A stretch of 53,549 nucleotides of DNA from Acidobacteriota bacterium. Lineage in GTDB: Bacteria; Acidobacteriota; Terriglobia; Versatilivoradales; Versatilivoraceae. The translations under genes were made by a program, and so were the position numbers. Below, one piece after another: positions 1-8,681 of this stretch. The stretch is taken from contig JAPPDF010000082.1 in assembly GCA_028875575.1 (NCBI GenBank), forward strand, positions 1 through 53,549, written 5' to 3'. Within the stretch, counting starts at the first letter, position 1, and each line of letters starts with the position of its first letter. The notes under the pieces were generated by a model that did not search any database, had not been told where the DNA came from, and was given only the letters and a program-made list of their open reading frames with translations.

Positions 1-102
1 GGAGTCGCAGAAGCCGAGCCGCAGGCGAAGGCTGATGCGGAGGGGGGCATACGCGGCGCCGCAAAGCTGCGACCGCTAGGCGAAGGCTGATGCGGAGGGG
101 GG
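1..102 (+). repeat. R1 intergenic repeat, truncated at window edge
   Basis: The window opens inside a repeat. The same 24 bases (starting ggcgaaggctgatgcgg and ending in a run of g) occur at 24-47 and again at 79-102. The leading part is found in inverted orientation at the far end of the window (53488-53549). No coding potential is seen. The stretch downstream to the hyuB stop holds nothing I recognise. Confidence 0.7.
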
Positions 103-131
103 TGGACGCGACGTTCCGTTGATAACTCTCT

Positions 132-1865
132 TTATCCCCCCCGCCGCTGCCTCGTCGCCTCCCAATCAACCTCCAGGCTTTCGGGACGCAGAACCACCCC
201 ATAGGACTCCCGGGCCGCCTCCGCGGACACCTTGCCGTCCAGGACGTCCCGGCGGACGGCTTCCGGGTCCCGGGTCATGGGGTCTCCCCAGCCGCCGCCT
301 CCGGGCTGGATGTGGCGGATGAGCTCGCCCGGCTGCATGGTCTCGGTCACCATGGTAGGCAGGGTGCGCTGGTCCTCCCGCCCCGGATTCAGGATGCTCA
401 TGGATCCCGTTCCGGGTTGCCCTCCGTAGAGGCCATAGGGCAGATGCTCCCTGCGGTCGGAGCGTATGGTCAGGTTGGCCGGTTCATCCCCCATGTAGCG
501 CCAGTCCCGGACCACGGCCAGGCCACCCCGGTAGCGGCCGGCCCCTCCGCTGTCGGTCGCCAGCGCGTACTGTTCCAGCCGCACCGGGTATTCCAGCTCC
601 ATCAGCTCGGCCGGGATGTTGGAGATGACGGCTCCGGGGTTGGTCAAGCCGTCGTTGGCGTCCTTGTCGGGGCGGGCGCCCCAGGTTCCGGCCACCAGGT
701 CGAACATGACGAAGGGGTCCCGCCCCTTTTGATAACCGCCGATCAGGATGAGGGAGTGGGCCCCCTCGCCCGCGGCCGGCACCCGGTCGGGCAGCACCTG
801 GGCCAGGGCGCCGAACAGGGCGTCCGACAGGCGGAAGCCCACTACGCCCCGCATGCTGGAGGCGGCCGGCATGACCGGGTTCAGGATGGAAGCCTCCGGG
901 GCGATGACCTCCAGGGGGCGGAAGAAGCCCGAGGTGTTGGGGATGTCGGCCCGCATCATGGAGCGCACCGCATACCCGCAGCAGGAGACGGTGAAGGGGA
1001 AGGGCGAGTTGATGCCGCCCTTTACCTGGGGGCTGCTTCCGGTGAAGTCGATTTCCAGGGAGTCCCCTCGCACGCTGAGCTTCACCTTGAGCGGGATGGT
1101 GCCGGCGTCCACCCCGTCGTTGTCCAGGTAGTCCTCGAACCTGTACTCCCCGTCCGGCCAGGAACGGATCTCGGCCCGCACCACCCTCTCGGTCAGGTCC
1201 AGCAGCTCTTCGTAGTAGCGGTCCAGTACCTCGGACCCGTAACGCTCCACCAGCTTGAGCAGGCCCTTTTCGCCGGTTTTGCAGGCCGACAGCTTGGCCC
1301 GGATGTCTCCCAGGGTCATTACGGGGACCCGCACGTTCTTCTCCAGGATCTGAAAGATGCTTTCCGAGGGGCGGCCTTCCTCGTAGAGCTTCAGAGGCGG
1401 CAGGCGCAGGCCTTCCTGAAAGATCTCGGTGTTGTCGCAGGCGGCGCTGCCCGGCACCCGCCCGCCGACGTCCAGGTGGTGGGCCACCACCGCCGAGAAT
1501 CCCACCAGGGCCTCCCGCTGGAAGACGGGTTGAAAAATGAAAATGTCGGGCAGGTGGATGCCGCCGTCGAAGGGATCGTTCATGATGAACACGTCCCCGG
1601 GTCGGACCCGGCCCCGGTACTTGTTCAGAGTTGACTCCAGGGCAAAGGGAATGGATCCCAACTGGAAGGGGATGGTGACCCCCTGGGAGATCATCCTCCC
1701 CTCGCGGTCACACAGGGCGGTGGAGAAGTCCATGCAGTCTCGGATCACGGTGGAGTAGGCCGTCCGGATGACAGTGTTGGCCATTTCGTCGGCGACGCTG
1801 CTGAGATAGTTTCGGATCAGGCCCAGGGTGATGGGGTCGACCCTGGAATCGCATTGAGCGGTCAT
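132..1865 (-). CDS. hyuB: Hydantoinase B / oxoprolinase family subunit
   Basis: This 577-residue protein is the B subunit of the ATP-dependent hydantoinase/5-oxoprolinase family, which together with the A subunit opens cyclic amides such as N-methylhydantoin or 5-oxoproline in the cytosol. It opens with MTAQCDSRVDPITLGLIRNY and continues with the family block around MANTVIRTAYSTVIRDCMDF, GVTIPFQLGS and PGDVFIMNDPFDGGIHLPD. The C-terminal part has GGAGRYRGGLAVVRDW and the glycine-rich GGGGWGDP. Length is normal for a free-standing B subunit. The start is fixed by an ATGA overlap with the hyuA stop, implying translational coupling. The exact substrate cannot be told from sequence. Family assignment is secure. 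Confidence 0.92.
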   Translation of the reverse strand: MTAQCDSRVDPITLGLIRNYLSSVADEMANTVIRTAYSTVIRDCMDFSTALCDREGRMISQGVTIPFQLGSIPFALESTLNKYRGRVRPGDVFIMNDPFDGGIHLPDIFIFQPVFQREALVGFSAVVAHHLDVGGRVPGSAACDNTEIFQEGLRLPPLKLYEEGRPSESIFQILEKNVRVPVMTLGDIRAKLSACKTGEKGLLKLVERYGSEVLDRYYEELLDLTERVVRAEIRSWPDGEYRFEDYLDNDGVDAGTIPLKVKLSVRGDSLEIDFTGSSPQVKGGINSPFPFTVSCCGYAVRSMMRADIPNTSGFFRPLEVIAPEASILNPVMPAASSMRGVVGFRLSDALFGALAQVLPDRVPAAGEGAHSLILIGGYQKGRDPFVMFDLVAGTWGARPDKDANDGLTNPGAVISNIPAELMELEYPVRLEQYALATDSGGAGRYRGGLAVVRDWRYMGDEPANLTIRSDRREHLPYGLYGGQPGTGSMSILNPGREDQRTLPTMVTETMQPGELIRHIQPGGGGWGDPMTRDPEAVRRDVLDGKVSAEAARESYGVVLRPESLEVDWEATRQRRGG

Positions 1866-3979
1866 GGGATGGCCTTTCCGGGTCGGTTCCCCTCGCTGGA
1901 GGGTTCGGACAGCCTTAGCGACAGGTTGCCGGCGCCGTCGGTCCGGGCCCGCCAGCCGGGAGGGACCACGATGGTGGTGTCGAACTCGTCGAGCAGCAGG
2001 GGGCCCTGGCGTGGGTTCTCCAGGTCGGCTCTGGCCAGCAGCGGGCACTCCATCCACCCCTGGTCGGGACCGAAGTAGGCCCTGCGGGAGGAGTGGGCGG
2101 CGCGGGCTGCGCCGGCGGGCGTCCCGTCGCCCAGCAGGCTGCGCCGCTGAGCCACCTGTCCGATCAGGCGCAGGTTGACCAGCGTATAGGCCTCCCCCGG
2201 ACGGGCTCGATGCCCGTAGGTCCTCTGGTGCTCCTCGTCGAAGGCCTGTTCCAGGTGGCGGATGGCGCCGGCGTCCAGGGGGCCCTCGGGAAGGGGCAGG
2301 GACAGCTCGAAGGACTGGCCGGAATAGCGCAGGTCGGCTTTGCGCAGGATTCGGATCTCGCCGGGAGCGAAGCCCTCTTCCTCCAGTAGCCGCCTCACTT
2401 CGGACTCCATGCGCTCCATGAGCCGGTTGAGCCGTTCCAGGTCGGCGGTGCGGGAGTCCTGATAGCAGGTTTGGACTCGATGGTGCTCGATGTCGGCCGA
2501 CAGCAGCCCGAAGGCGCTGAAGAGTCCGGGGTGAAGGGGGACCACCGCCTGGCTCATCTCCAGCGACCCCGCCATGCCGCAGGCGTGGATGGGACCGCTG
2601 CCGCCGAAGGCGAACAGGACGGCCTCCCTCAGGTCGCGGCCGCGCTCGGTGGAAACGGCTCGCACCGCCCGAATCATGGTGGAGTTGGCCAACAGGTGCA
2701 CCCCGTAGGCGGCCTGGATCAGATCCAGGCCCAGGGGCCGGGCAATCTGTTCCGACAGGGCCTGCTCGGCCTTGTGGCGGTTGAGGGGAAGGCCGCCGCC
2801 CACCAGCCCCTCGGGGTTGATGTAGCCCAGCAGCAGGTTGGCGTCGGTGATGGTGGCCTCGCTTCCCCCCTGGTCGTAGCAGACCGGCCCCGGTGACGAC
2901 CCGGCGCTGCGCGGCCCGATGTTGAGGGCTCCGCCGGCGTCCAACCAGGCAATGCTGCCTCCCCCGGCGCCCACTTCGGCCACGTCGATGGCCGGAATCC
3001 GGATCAGGTGCCCGCCGCCCTTGATCAGGCGGCTGACGCTGGAGAGCGAAGAGCCTACCTCGTACTCGGCGGCGATCTGCAAGGCTCCCTCTTCGATGAT
3101 GGAGGCCTTGGCGGTGGTGCCCCCCATGTCGAAGGTGATGACGTTGCCCAGGTTCATGCGCCTGGCCAACTCCTGGGAGGCGATCACCCCGGCCGCCGGT
3201 CCCGACTCGATGATGTAGACGGGTTGCCGCCGGCAGGCCTCCGCCGTCATCACGCCTCCGTTGGACTGCATGATGAGCAGGGGAGCCCCCATGCCCAGCC
3301 TGGCGAAGGCCGCTTGCAGGGACTGAACATAGCGCTGCACGATCGGAAGCACGTATGCGTTGACCACCGTGGTGGCGGTGCGCTCGTACTCCCGGACCTC
3401 CCGCAGGATTCGGCTGGAAAGACTGAGCGGCAGGTCGGGATGTTTTCGCCGGATCAGGTCGGCCAGCTTTTCCTCGTGCTCTGGATTGGCGTAGGAGTTG
3501 ATCAGGCAGACGGCCAGCGACTCGATGCCGGCGGCGGCGATCTCGTCGATCACCTGCTCGGCCTGGCGGCAATCCAGGGGATGGTTGACCGTGCCCCGGG
3601 CGTCCACCCGTTCGGGGACTTCCCGGCGCAGGCGCCGGGGGACCAGGTCGGGCGGCTTGTCCCAGTCCCAGTTGTAGAGCTCGGGCATGCGGATGCGCCG
3701 CAGTTCCAGCACGTCCCGAAACCCCTGGGTGGTGATCAGGGCGGTACGGGCTCCGCTGCCCTGCAGCAGGGCGTTGGTGGCCACGGTGGTCCCGTGGATG
3801 ACTTCCTGGACCTGGCCCGGTCCCGACCCCGCCTCCGCGAAGAGGCCGGGCAGGCATTCCAGCACCGATCGGCTGTAATCGTCGGGGGTGGAGGGAACCT
3901 TGCGCACCAGCAGGGACCCGTCGGGCGTGACGCACACGATGTCGGTGAAGGTCCCGCCGATGTCGATGCCGATGCGCAT
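1862..3979 (-). CDS. hyuA: Hydantoinase A / oxoprolinase family subunit
   Basis: This 705-residue protein is the A subunit partner of the downstream B subunit and carries the actin-like ATP-binding fold. The N-terminus is MRIGIDIGGTFTDIVCV, the phosphate-binding signature. Further family blocks are VIHGTTVATNALLQ, the DMGGTTAKASII motif near the middle, and AFGGSGPIHACGMA in the C-terminal half. An ATG 16 codons upstream is possible, but starting at MRIGID places the ATPase motif right at the N-terminus as in relatives. It is transcribed first and overlaps hyuB by four bases. A heteromeric N-methylhydantoinase-like or oxoprolinase-like enzyme is expected. Acetone carboxylase subunits are distant relatives and less likely because no third small subunit is present. 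Confidence 0.92.
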   Translation of the reverse strand: MRIGIDIGGTFTDIVCVTPDGSLLVRKVPSTPDDYSRSVLECLPGLFAEAGSGPGQVQEVIHGTTVATNALLQGSGARTALITTQGFRDVLELRRIRMPELYNWDWDKPPDLVPRRLRREVPERVDARGTVNHPLDCRQAEQVIDEIAAAGIESLAVCLINSYANPEHEEKLADLIRRKHPDLPLSLSSRILREVREYERTATTVVNAYVLPIVQRYVQSLQAAFARLGMGAPLLIMQSNGGVMTAEACRRQPVYIIESGPAAGVIASQELARRMNLGNVITFDMGGTTAKASIIEEGALQIAAEYEVGSSLSSVSRLIKGGGHLIRIPAIDVAEVGAGGGSIAWLDAGGALNIGPRSAGSSPGPVCYDQGGSEATITDANLLLGYINPEGLVGGGLPLNRHKAEQALSEQIARPLGLDLIQAAYGVHLLANSTMIRAVRAVSTERGRDLREAVLFAFGGSGPIHACGMAGSLEMSQAVVPLHPGLFSAFGLLSADIEHHRVQTCYQDSRTADLERLNRLMERMESEVRRLLEEEGFAPGEIRILRKADLRYSGQSFELSLPLPEGPLDAGAIRHLEQAFDEEHQRTYGHRARPGEAYTLVNLRLIGQVAQRRSLLGDGTPAGAARAAHSSRRAYFGPDQGWMECPLLARADLENPRQGPLLLDEFDTTIVVPPGWRARTDGAGNLSLRLSEPSSEGNRPGKAIP

Positions 3980-4093
3980 GGAAGCTGGCGGCCCCGGCAG
4001 GTCTCCGGCCGGGGCGAAGCCACCCATCTTAAGGAAGCCGCCCGAGGAGCGTCAACAGGAAGTGATACTTGAGGCCTGCATAAGGTTCCCAGT

Positions 4094-4916
4094 AGAACTC
4101 AATCACTCCCCCCTTGAGGGGGAGTCGGTGAGACAAGGGCCCCGCCCGCAGTCGAACCGGTGGGGGGGACGGAGTCGGCGAGATCGTCAGATAGGAGTTT
4201 CCGCCCGCAGTCGAACCGGAGGGGGTTGATGCGGCGCTGCGTGATGGAGGTCAACGGTGCGTGGGGCGTCGTTTTGGAAACGCTGTGCGTACCGGGAGGG
4301 TGCTTCTCATTCGCCGTCGATGCGACGACTGCGGGTAGGTGTGACGTGGGGCGTCGTTTGTTTGGGGAAGTAGTGCGTTCCCGAACGGGTGCTTTCCATG
4401 CGCCGCATTCGCGGCTGGGTTGGTGCTGAACCCATACGACCCCGGGCTGCCGCCTCCGTTGCCCAGAGGACTCCGCCGTCGCTGCCAAGCTCGACGCCTC
4501 CCGGGCTCCTCCTGGCTCACCCCGCAGGCGACCCTGAGCCGCAGCTACGCAGCTCTATAAGGATGGCCCGTAGGTGCGTCTCGCCGGGTAACCCACGTCA
4601 ACCGCAGCATTCGCAGCTCTCCCCGAGCCCACAACACTGCAAGAGGAAACGTGCTTTTCTATTTGGAATGATGCCCCGGGCAGGAGCCCGGGGGGAGCCA
4701 TTGGAAAACGTCACATAGGGGAAACGCGGGCGTCCCCTACGGGAGTAGAGCCGCGAATGCGGCAGCAGCAAACACCGGCAAACCCAACTCGAACGCAAGC
4801 CCGTTACTCATCTGCAAATACGCTGCATGAGCCGAATTCCTTGACAGCCGTGAATGTGGCGACAATAGGTAGCCGTGGGCGTCAGCCCATGGGGCGCTCC
4901 TATCCCAAATTAGCGG
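4094..4916 (+). repeat. R2 intergenic repeat, copy A (with R1 head)
   Basis: The roughly 1 kb gap between hyuA and the amidohydrolase is filled by repeat DNA and no recognisable gene. It begins with an R1 head at about 4101-4170 (c-run, ttga, g-run palindrome, then gagtcggtgagacaaggg). It continues into R2, whose landmarks are gcattcgcggctgggttgg, agctctataaggatggccc, aacccacgtcaaccgcagc and gaggaaacgtgctttt. It is colinear with copy B near 29.5-30.3 kb over most of its length, but carries an extra segment (about 4450-4525) between the ccgggctgccgcc block and the ctgagccgcagc block. Confidence 0.8.
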
Positions 4917-5001
4917 TTTTGTCGCCTTATCTCACTTGCCTCCGCCAACGATGTCCCATAGAATTTTCTTCCCCACTCGATGAGTCGAACCGGAGGCCGG
5001 C

Positions 5002-5823
5002 ATGATCGTGGATGCTCACCTGCACGTATGGAAGCCGGCGCCCGACTTTCCCGACCCGGGGGCCACCACCGTCAGCCCCCAGTGCGACGTGCCCCTGGAA
5101 CTGTTTGCCCAGTACATGGATGAGTACGGGGTGAACCGGGGAGTGCTGGTGCAGCCGCTCTATCCCGGTGAGGACAACAGCTACGTGGCCGACGCCGCCG
5201 CGGGCCAGCCCGACCGGTACAAGGCGGTGTGCGTGGTGGATCCCCGCAAGCCGGATGCGGCCGATCGGCTGGAGTACTGGGCCGGCGAGAGGGGGTGCAA
5301 GGGGCTGAGGCTTCGCCCCGAGGTGCCCGAGGAGGGCGAGGTCTTCGGGCATCCCTCCACCTTTGAACTGTGGAAGGCTGCCGGACGGCTGGGGGTGGTG
5401 GTGAACCTGCTGACGGGCTTCACCCACCTGCCCGCGGTGGCGGCCATGGCCCGGCGGTTTCCGCACGTGCGGGTCATCATCGACCACATGGCCCACCCGC
5501 CGGTCGGGGCAGGCCCCAGGACGGCTGTCTATCGACCGCTGCTCAGCCTGGCCGATCTCCCTAACGTCCGGGTGAAGGTTTCAGGGGCCTACTACTGCTC
5601 GCGCCAGCCCTATCCCCACCGGGACTGCGCCGAGCTGCTGCGGGTTCTCTACGATCAGTTCGGTCCGGGCCGGCTGATCTGGGGGAGCGATTTTCCCCAC
5701 GTGCTGCTGAAGTCCGGCTACCTCAGGGCCTTGAAGTGGCTGGAGCGCCTGGCTCCCTTTCTTTCCGGTGAAGAGGTGTGGGCCATCATGGGTGGAAACG
5801 CCTCCCGCCTCTACTGGAAGTGA
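5002..5823 (+). CDS. Amidohydrolase family protein (TIM-barrel, Amidohydro_2 type)
   Basis: This 273-residue cytosolic metal-dependent hydrolase belongs to the Amidohydro_2 group, which includes 2-pyrone-4,6-dicarboxylate lactonase and related decarboxylases and lactonases. It starts with MIVDAHLHVW, the HxH metal motif right after the first strand. VIIDHMAHPPVG (a strand-end histidine) and LIWGSDFPHVL (the C-terminal aspartate) are the other metal or catalytic signatures. GVLVQPLYPGEDNSYVADAA is typical of the lactonase-like branch. The ATG begins at the conserved motif. It stands alone on this strand, facing the SMP-30 gene tail to tail only 10 bases away. Both are lactonase-like, which hints at sugar-acid or aromatic catabolism but proves nothing. 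Substrate unknown. Confidence 0.88.
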   Translation: MIVDAHLHVWKPAPDFPDPGATTVSPQCDVPLELFAQYMDEYGVNRGVLVQPLYPGEDNSYVADAAAGQPDRYKAVCVVDPRKPDAADRLEYWAGERGCKGLRLRPEVPEEGEVFGHPSTFELWKAAGRLGVVVNLLTGFTHLPAVAAMARRFPHVRVIIDHMAHPPVGAGPRTAVYRPLLSLADLPNVRVKVSGAYYCSRQPYPHRDCAELLRVLYDQFGPGRLIWGSDFPHVLLKSGYLRALKWLERLAPFLSGEEVWAIMGGNASRLYWK

Positions 5824-5833
5824 GCACCGCCCC

Positions 5834-6775
5834 TCAATAGGTTCGGGTCCCCGATACCCTGGTTCCCACGAAATAGAGAGACGTCCCGGTGGTGATGTAG
5901 AGCCCCCGGAAGCCTGGGCCCCAACCGCAGTTGGTTGGGGGCTCGGGGGTGACGATGGTGCCCAGGTGGGAGCCATCGGGGGAGAAGACCCACAGACCGC
6001 CCGGACCGCAGGCGTAGAGGTGGCCCTGCTCGTCGGTCTTGAGGCCGCCCGGGGTTCCGGGGTCCTTCGAGGGAAACTCGGCGAAGACCTGGCCCTGGTC
6101 CAGGGTTCCGTCGTCCCGGATGGGATGGGCTCGAATGTTCCGCTGGCGGGCATCGGCCACGTAGAGCCGGTTCTGCTTGGGCCCCAGGGCCACGCCGGTG
6201 GGCCGGCCGCATTCCCCGGAGGCCCGTTCCAGCCGGATGGGGCCGGGGATCTGGGATCGGGGGATGCGGTAGACGGCCGGCCGGGGCATGGAGTCAACCT
6301 CCTGCCGGTCTCCCGGGGGGCGGACGCGGAAGCTCTCGGGAGCGGGGGTGGCGCTGAAGTAGATGCTGCCGTCGATGTTGTAGACCAGGTCGTCGGGAGC
6401 GCCCAAGGGACGGCCGCGGGAGTATTCGGCCAACACGGTAGTGCTTCCGTCCTTTTCCAGGCGAACCACCCTGCCTGGGTTCCTTTCGCACATCAGTAGT
6501 CTTCCCTGGTGGTCGAAGGTGATCCCCTGGGGCTCACCGGAGCAGACACGATAGGTGGTGAGCCTGCCGCTCACGGATCCCTCTGACCAGGGGGGAGGAT
6601 TGATCCACAGGCAGATCCTGCCGCCGCGGGTATCGCTAAACAGCAGATAGCCGATGCGGCTGAAGAGCGGCCCGGTCAGCCGCCCGAAACCGCCCGCCAC
6701 TTTCAGGATGGGGGCTCTGCGCCCCACCAGGTCGAAGAGTTGGGTGTGGTTGGCGTAGATTCCCGGAGCTCTCAT
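5834..6775 (-). CDS. SMP-30/gluconolactonase-like beta-propeller protein
   Basis: About 313 residues with the six-bladed propeller pattern of the SMP-30/gluconolaconase/LRE family, which hydrolyses sugar lactones using one divalent metal. Visible blocks are ITFDHQGRLLMCER, GAPDDLVYNIDGSIYFS (normally NDL for the metal ligand, here DDL), RPTGVALGPKQNRLYVAD and GTPGGLKTDEQGHLYACG. The start MRAPGIYANH is chosen because it lies one base after the TGA of the upstream gene, so the two are almost certainly cotranscribed and coupled; a start eight codons earlier would overlap that gene. No signal peptide is evident. It could be a lactonase or a binding propeller. Confidence 0.85.
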   Translation of the reverse strand: MRAPGIYANHTQLFDLVGRRAPILKVAGGFGRLTGPLFSRIGYLLFSDTRGGRICLWINPPPWSEGSVSGRLTTYRVCSGEPQGITFDHQGRLLMCERNPGRVVRLEKDGSTTVLAEYSRGRPLGAPDDLVYNIDGSIYFSATPAPESFRVRPPGDRQEVDSMPRPAVYRIPRSQIPGPIRLERASGECGRPTGVALGPKQNRLYVADARQRNIRAHPIRDDGTLDQGQVFAEFPSKDPGTPGGLKTDEQGHLYACGPGGLWVFSPDGSHLGTIVTPEPPTNCGWGPGFRGLYITTGTSLYFVGTRVSGTRTY

Positions 6776-6776
6776 C

Positions 6777-8015
6777 TCAGGACCCCCGGCCGCGGGCATA
6801 GTAGGAGGCCTCCGGTGCTCGGTAGGCGATGTTCAGCATCGGCGTCTCGATGCGGGCCTGGCCGCGGTGCCAGGACTCCATCAGGAAGGAGAGGGCCCCG
6901 CTGGTCAGCAGGGTGCGCTCCACCGGGTAATCCAGGGTTCCCCGGGTGAACATGCGCCCGATCGAATCCACCAGCGGACTGAAGTTGTTGGAGTTCTCGA
7001 TAGGGATGTAGCACAGGGTGGACCGGGGTTCCACCTGACCCTCGATCCGGACCGCGGCCAGGTACTCCGCTGCCTTGCCGCCCAGGGCCAGGGCGCTGCC
7101 GCGAAAGCCGTCATTGTACTCCACCAGGCAGGCCACCGGTTGTGGGGCCGTCGCCTCCACCGAACCCGGCATCACCCTGGCTCCGCGCGAGAGTGCGGCC
7201 TCAAGCAGGCCCCGGCTGAACCGTCCTTCGTCGGCCGCCTTCCACACGGCATCGTCGGCCAGCAACTGCACCGCCTTCACCCCCGTCTCTCCGCCCTTGC
7301 GGCGTTCGGCAAAGCACTGCAGGGTCTCCAGCAGGTGGAACAGCCCGCCGTCGGCCACCCAGCCCCCGCCCACGGCCATGGCCTCCTCCAATGGGGTCTC
7401 CAAAGGAAAGTCCAGTTCGGGCCGGCGGAAGGTGACCGATACCGAGGAGCCCGCCATGAACGGAAATCCCAGCTCCCTGGACCAGTCGTACATCTGCCTG
7501 GACTGGTCCCAGTCGTAGGAGAGCTGCTTGTCGTTGAAGACCGGGACGGCACGGCCCGAGTGGCGGAAGACCTTCACGATCTCCTCCATGTATTGGTAGC
7601 GGGGGTAGAGCTTCTGGTTCTTGACGTTGGTGGGGTAGTCGCCGTGCTCGGCGATCAGCAGGACGCCGTCCACGGCCAGCGTGTCGCCGCCAAGAGTGAG
7701 TGCCTCCCGGATGGTCGGGTAGCGGGCCATCCCCCAGCTTCGGGCCAGGCGGTTGCCGATGTCGGCGGGGTGCTCCTGCTCCACGTAGAGCGAGGCCACC
7801 CGGCAGGGAGGGGGGTAGTAGCGGTCGTTGATCCAGTAGCCTTCCAGGAAACGGGTGATGAAGTTGTCGGCGTGGGAGCGGACGTGGTAGGTTGTCGCCA
7901 GGGCGGCGATTTTCCCGGGCGCCGAGGCCCTTGCCGGCAGCGGCCAGGGCGCCGCGGCAGCCGCCACCGCCGACCCGGCCAGCTTGAGAAATCCCCTCCG
8001 GTCCATTGCGATCAT
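6777..8015 (-). CDS. Tat-exported conserved protein of unknown function
   Basis: A 412-residue protein that starts MIAMDRRGFLKLAGSAVAAA, a twin-arginine export signal, so it is probably periplasmic. The mature part is soluble, with conserved-looking blocks such as GGDTLAVDGVLLIAEHGDY, PVFNDKQLSYDWDQ and GFPFMAGSSVSVTFRRP. I recall similar hypothetical proteins in Planctomycetota and Acidobacteriota, but no biochemical role. The ATG at the TAT signal is supported by GGAG eight bases upstream; a longer reading adds 20 residues without a signal. It is the first gene of a pair with the SMP-30 protein, one base apart. The conserved His/Asp-rich blocks suggest an enzyme, but I assign no activity. 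Confidence 0.8.
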   Translation of the reverse strand: MIAMDRRGFLKLAGSAVAAAAAPWPLPARASAPGKIAALATTYHVRSHADNFITRFLEGYWINDRYYPPPCRVASLYVEQEHPADIGNRLARSWGMARYPTIREALTLGGDTLAVDGVLLIAEHGDYPTNVKNQKLYPRYQYMEEIVKVFRHSGRAVPVFNDKQLSYDWDQSRQMYDWSRELGFPFMAGSSVSVTFRRPELDFPLETPLEEAMAVGGGWVADGGLFHLLETLQCFAERRKGGETGVKAVQLLADDAVWKAADEGRFSRGLLEAALSRGARVMPGSVEATAPQPVACLVEYNDGFRGSALALGGKAAEYLAAVRIEGQVEPRSTLCYIPIENSNNFSPLVDSIGRMFTRGTLDYPVERTLLTSGALSFLMESWHRGQARIETPMLNIAYRAPEASYYARGRGS

Positions 8016-8149
8016 TCTGGTATCTCCATGAAGAGCACGGATAAACGAGTTATCTACGAAGGGACATGACATCACTCTCGGGGCGCCGCGTTTACCCCCT
8101 CCGGTTCGACTGGAATCTCCGGACTGCCTTCCGGAGAATTATTCCAATA

Positions 8150-8455
8150 GACAAGCACGTTTCCCCTTGCAGTGTTGTGGGTTAGAGGGGAGCTGCGCAG
8201 CTGCGGTTGACGTGGGTTGGCCACGCAAACGCCGGCTACAGGCCATCCTTATAGAGCTGCGAAGCTGCGGCTCAGGGTCGCCTGCTGGGCGAGCCAGGAG
8301 GCGCCTGGGATGAGTCGCGTTTGGCAGCGAAGGCGGCGTCCTCTGGGCTGCGGAGGCGGCAGCCCGGGGTCGTCTGGGTTCCGCGCCAACCTAGCCGCGA
8401 ATGCGGCGAATAGGAAGCACCCGTCCCGCGAAGCATGCCTCCACAAGAAAGCGGG
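8150..8455 (-). repeat. R2 intergenic repeat, copy D (inverted)
   Basis: Shorter R2 copy on the minus strand. Read in reverse it shows the same order of landmarks: gcattcgcggct, a proline/leucine-like GC block, ctgagccgcagc, then agctctataaggatggcc and caacactgcaaggggaaac. No gene is visible between the Tat protein and the serine hydrolase; the gap holds this repeat and the adjacent MITE-like element. Confidence 0.75.
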
Positions 8456-8462
8456 CAGCGCA

Positions 8463-8578
8463 GGGGACGTTGTTGAATTACTGGAATAACTTGGATCGGC
8501 TGCTCCCGAATTCCATTAATTCAATAACTCTCCCTACGCGCTCTCAACCAGCTATTCCAGTAATTCAACAACGTCCCC
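8463..8578. mobile_element. MITE-like inverted-repeat element, copy 1 (116 bp)
   Basis: Both ends carry a 28-base terminal inverted repeat starting ggggacgttgttgaattac, with 26 of 28 bases matching between the arms by eye. The interior is AT-rich and contains a second imperfect copy of the right end (aattcaataactctccc). It codes for nothing. A close relative lies at 39180-39296. The size, inverted ends and multiple copies suggest a miniature element mobilised in trans, possibly by a RAYT-type transposase not present in this window. Confidence 0.7.
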
Positions 8579-8681
8579 TACTCCCCTTTGCGTACATTCT
8601 GGTCGTTCTTAGTGTGTCTTCGTCACCCTTCGTGCAACTTCGTGGATAACTCTTTTCCAACTCGACCTCTCGACACGTGCC

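Noticed and set aside
132-3935. A 1267-codon minus-strand open frame suggesting a fused hydantoinase B with a large N-terminal extension
   Set aside because: Only the last 577 residues match HyuB. The upstream part is a proline/arginine-rich shadow of hyuA, which is read in another frame and ends with an ATGA overlap at the hyuB start.
4160-4429. Small proteins encoded in the R2 repeats (frames of 60-190 codons)
   Set aside because: Frames differ between R2 copies and are interrupted by length changes. No ribosome site or motif is conserved.
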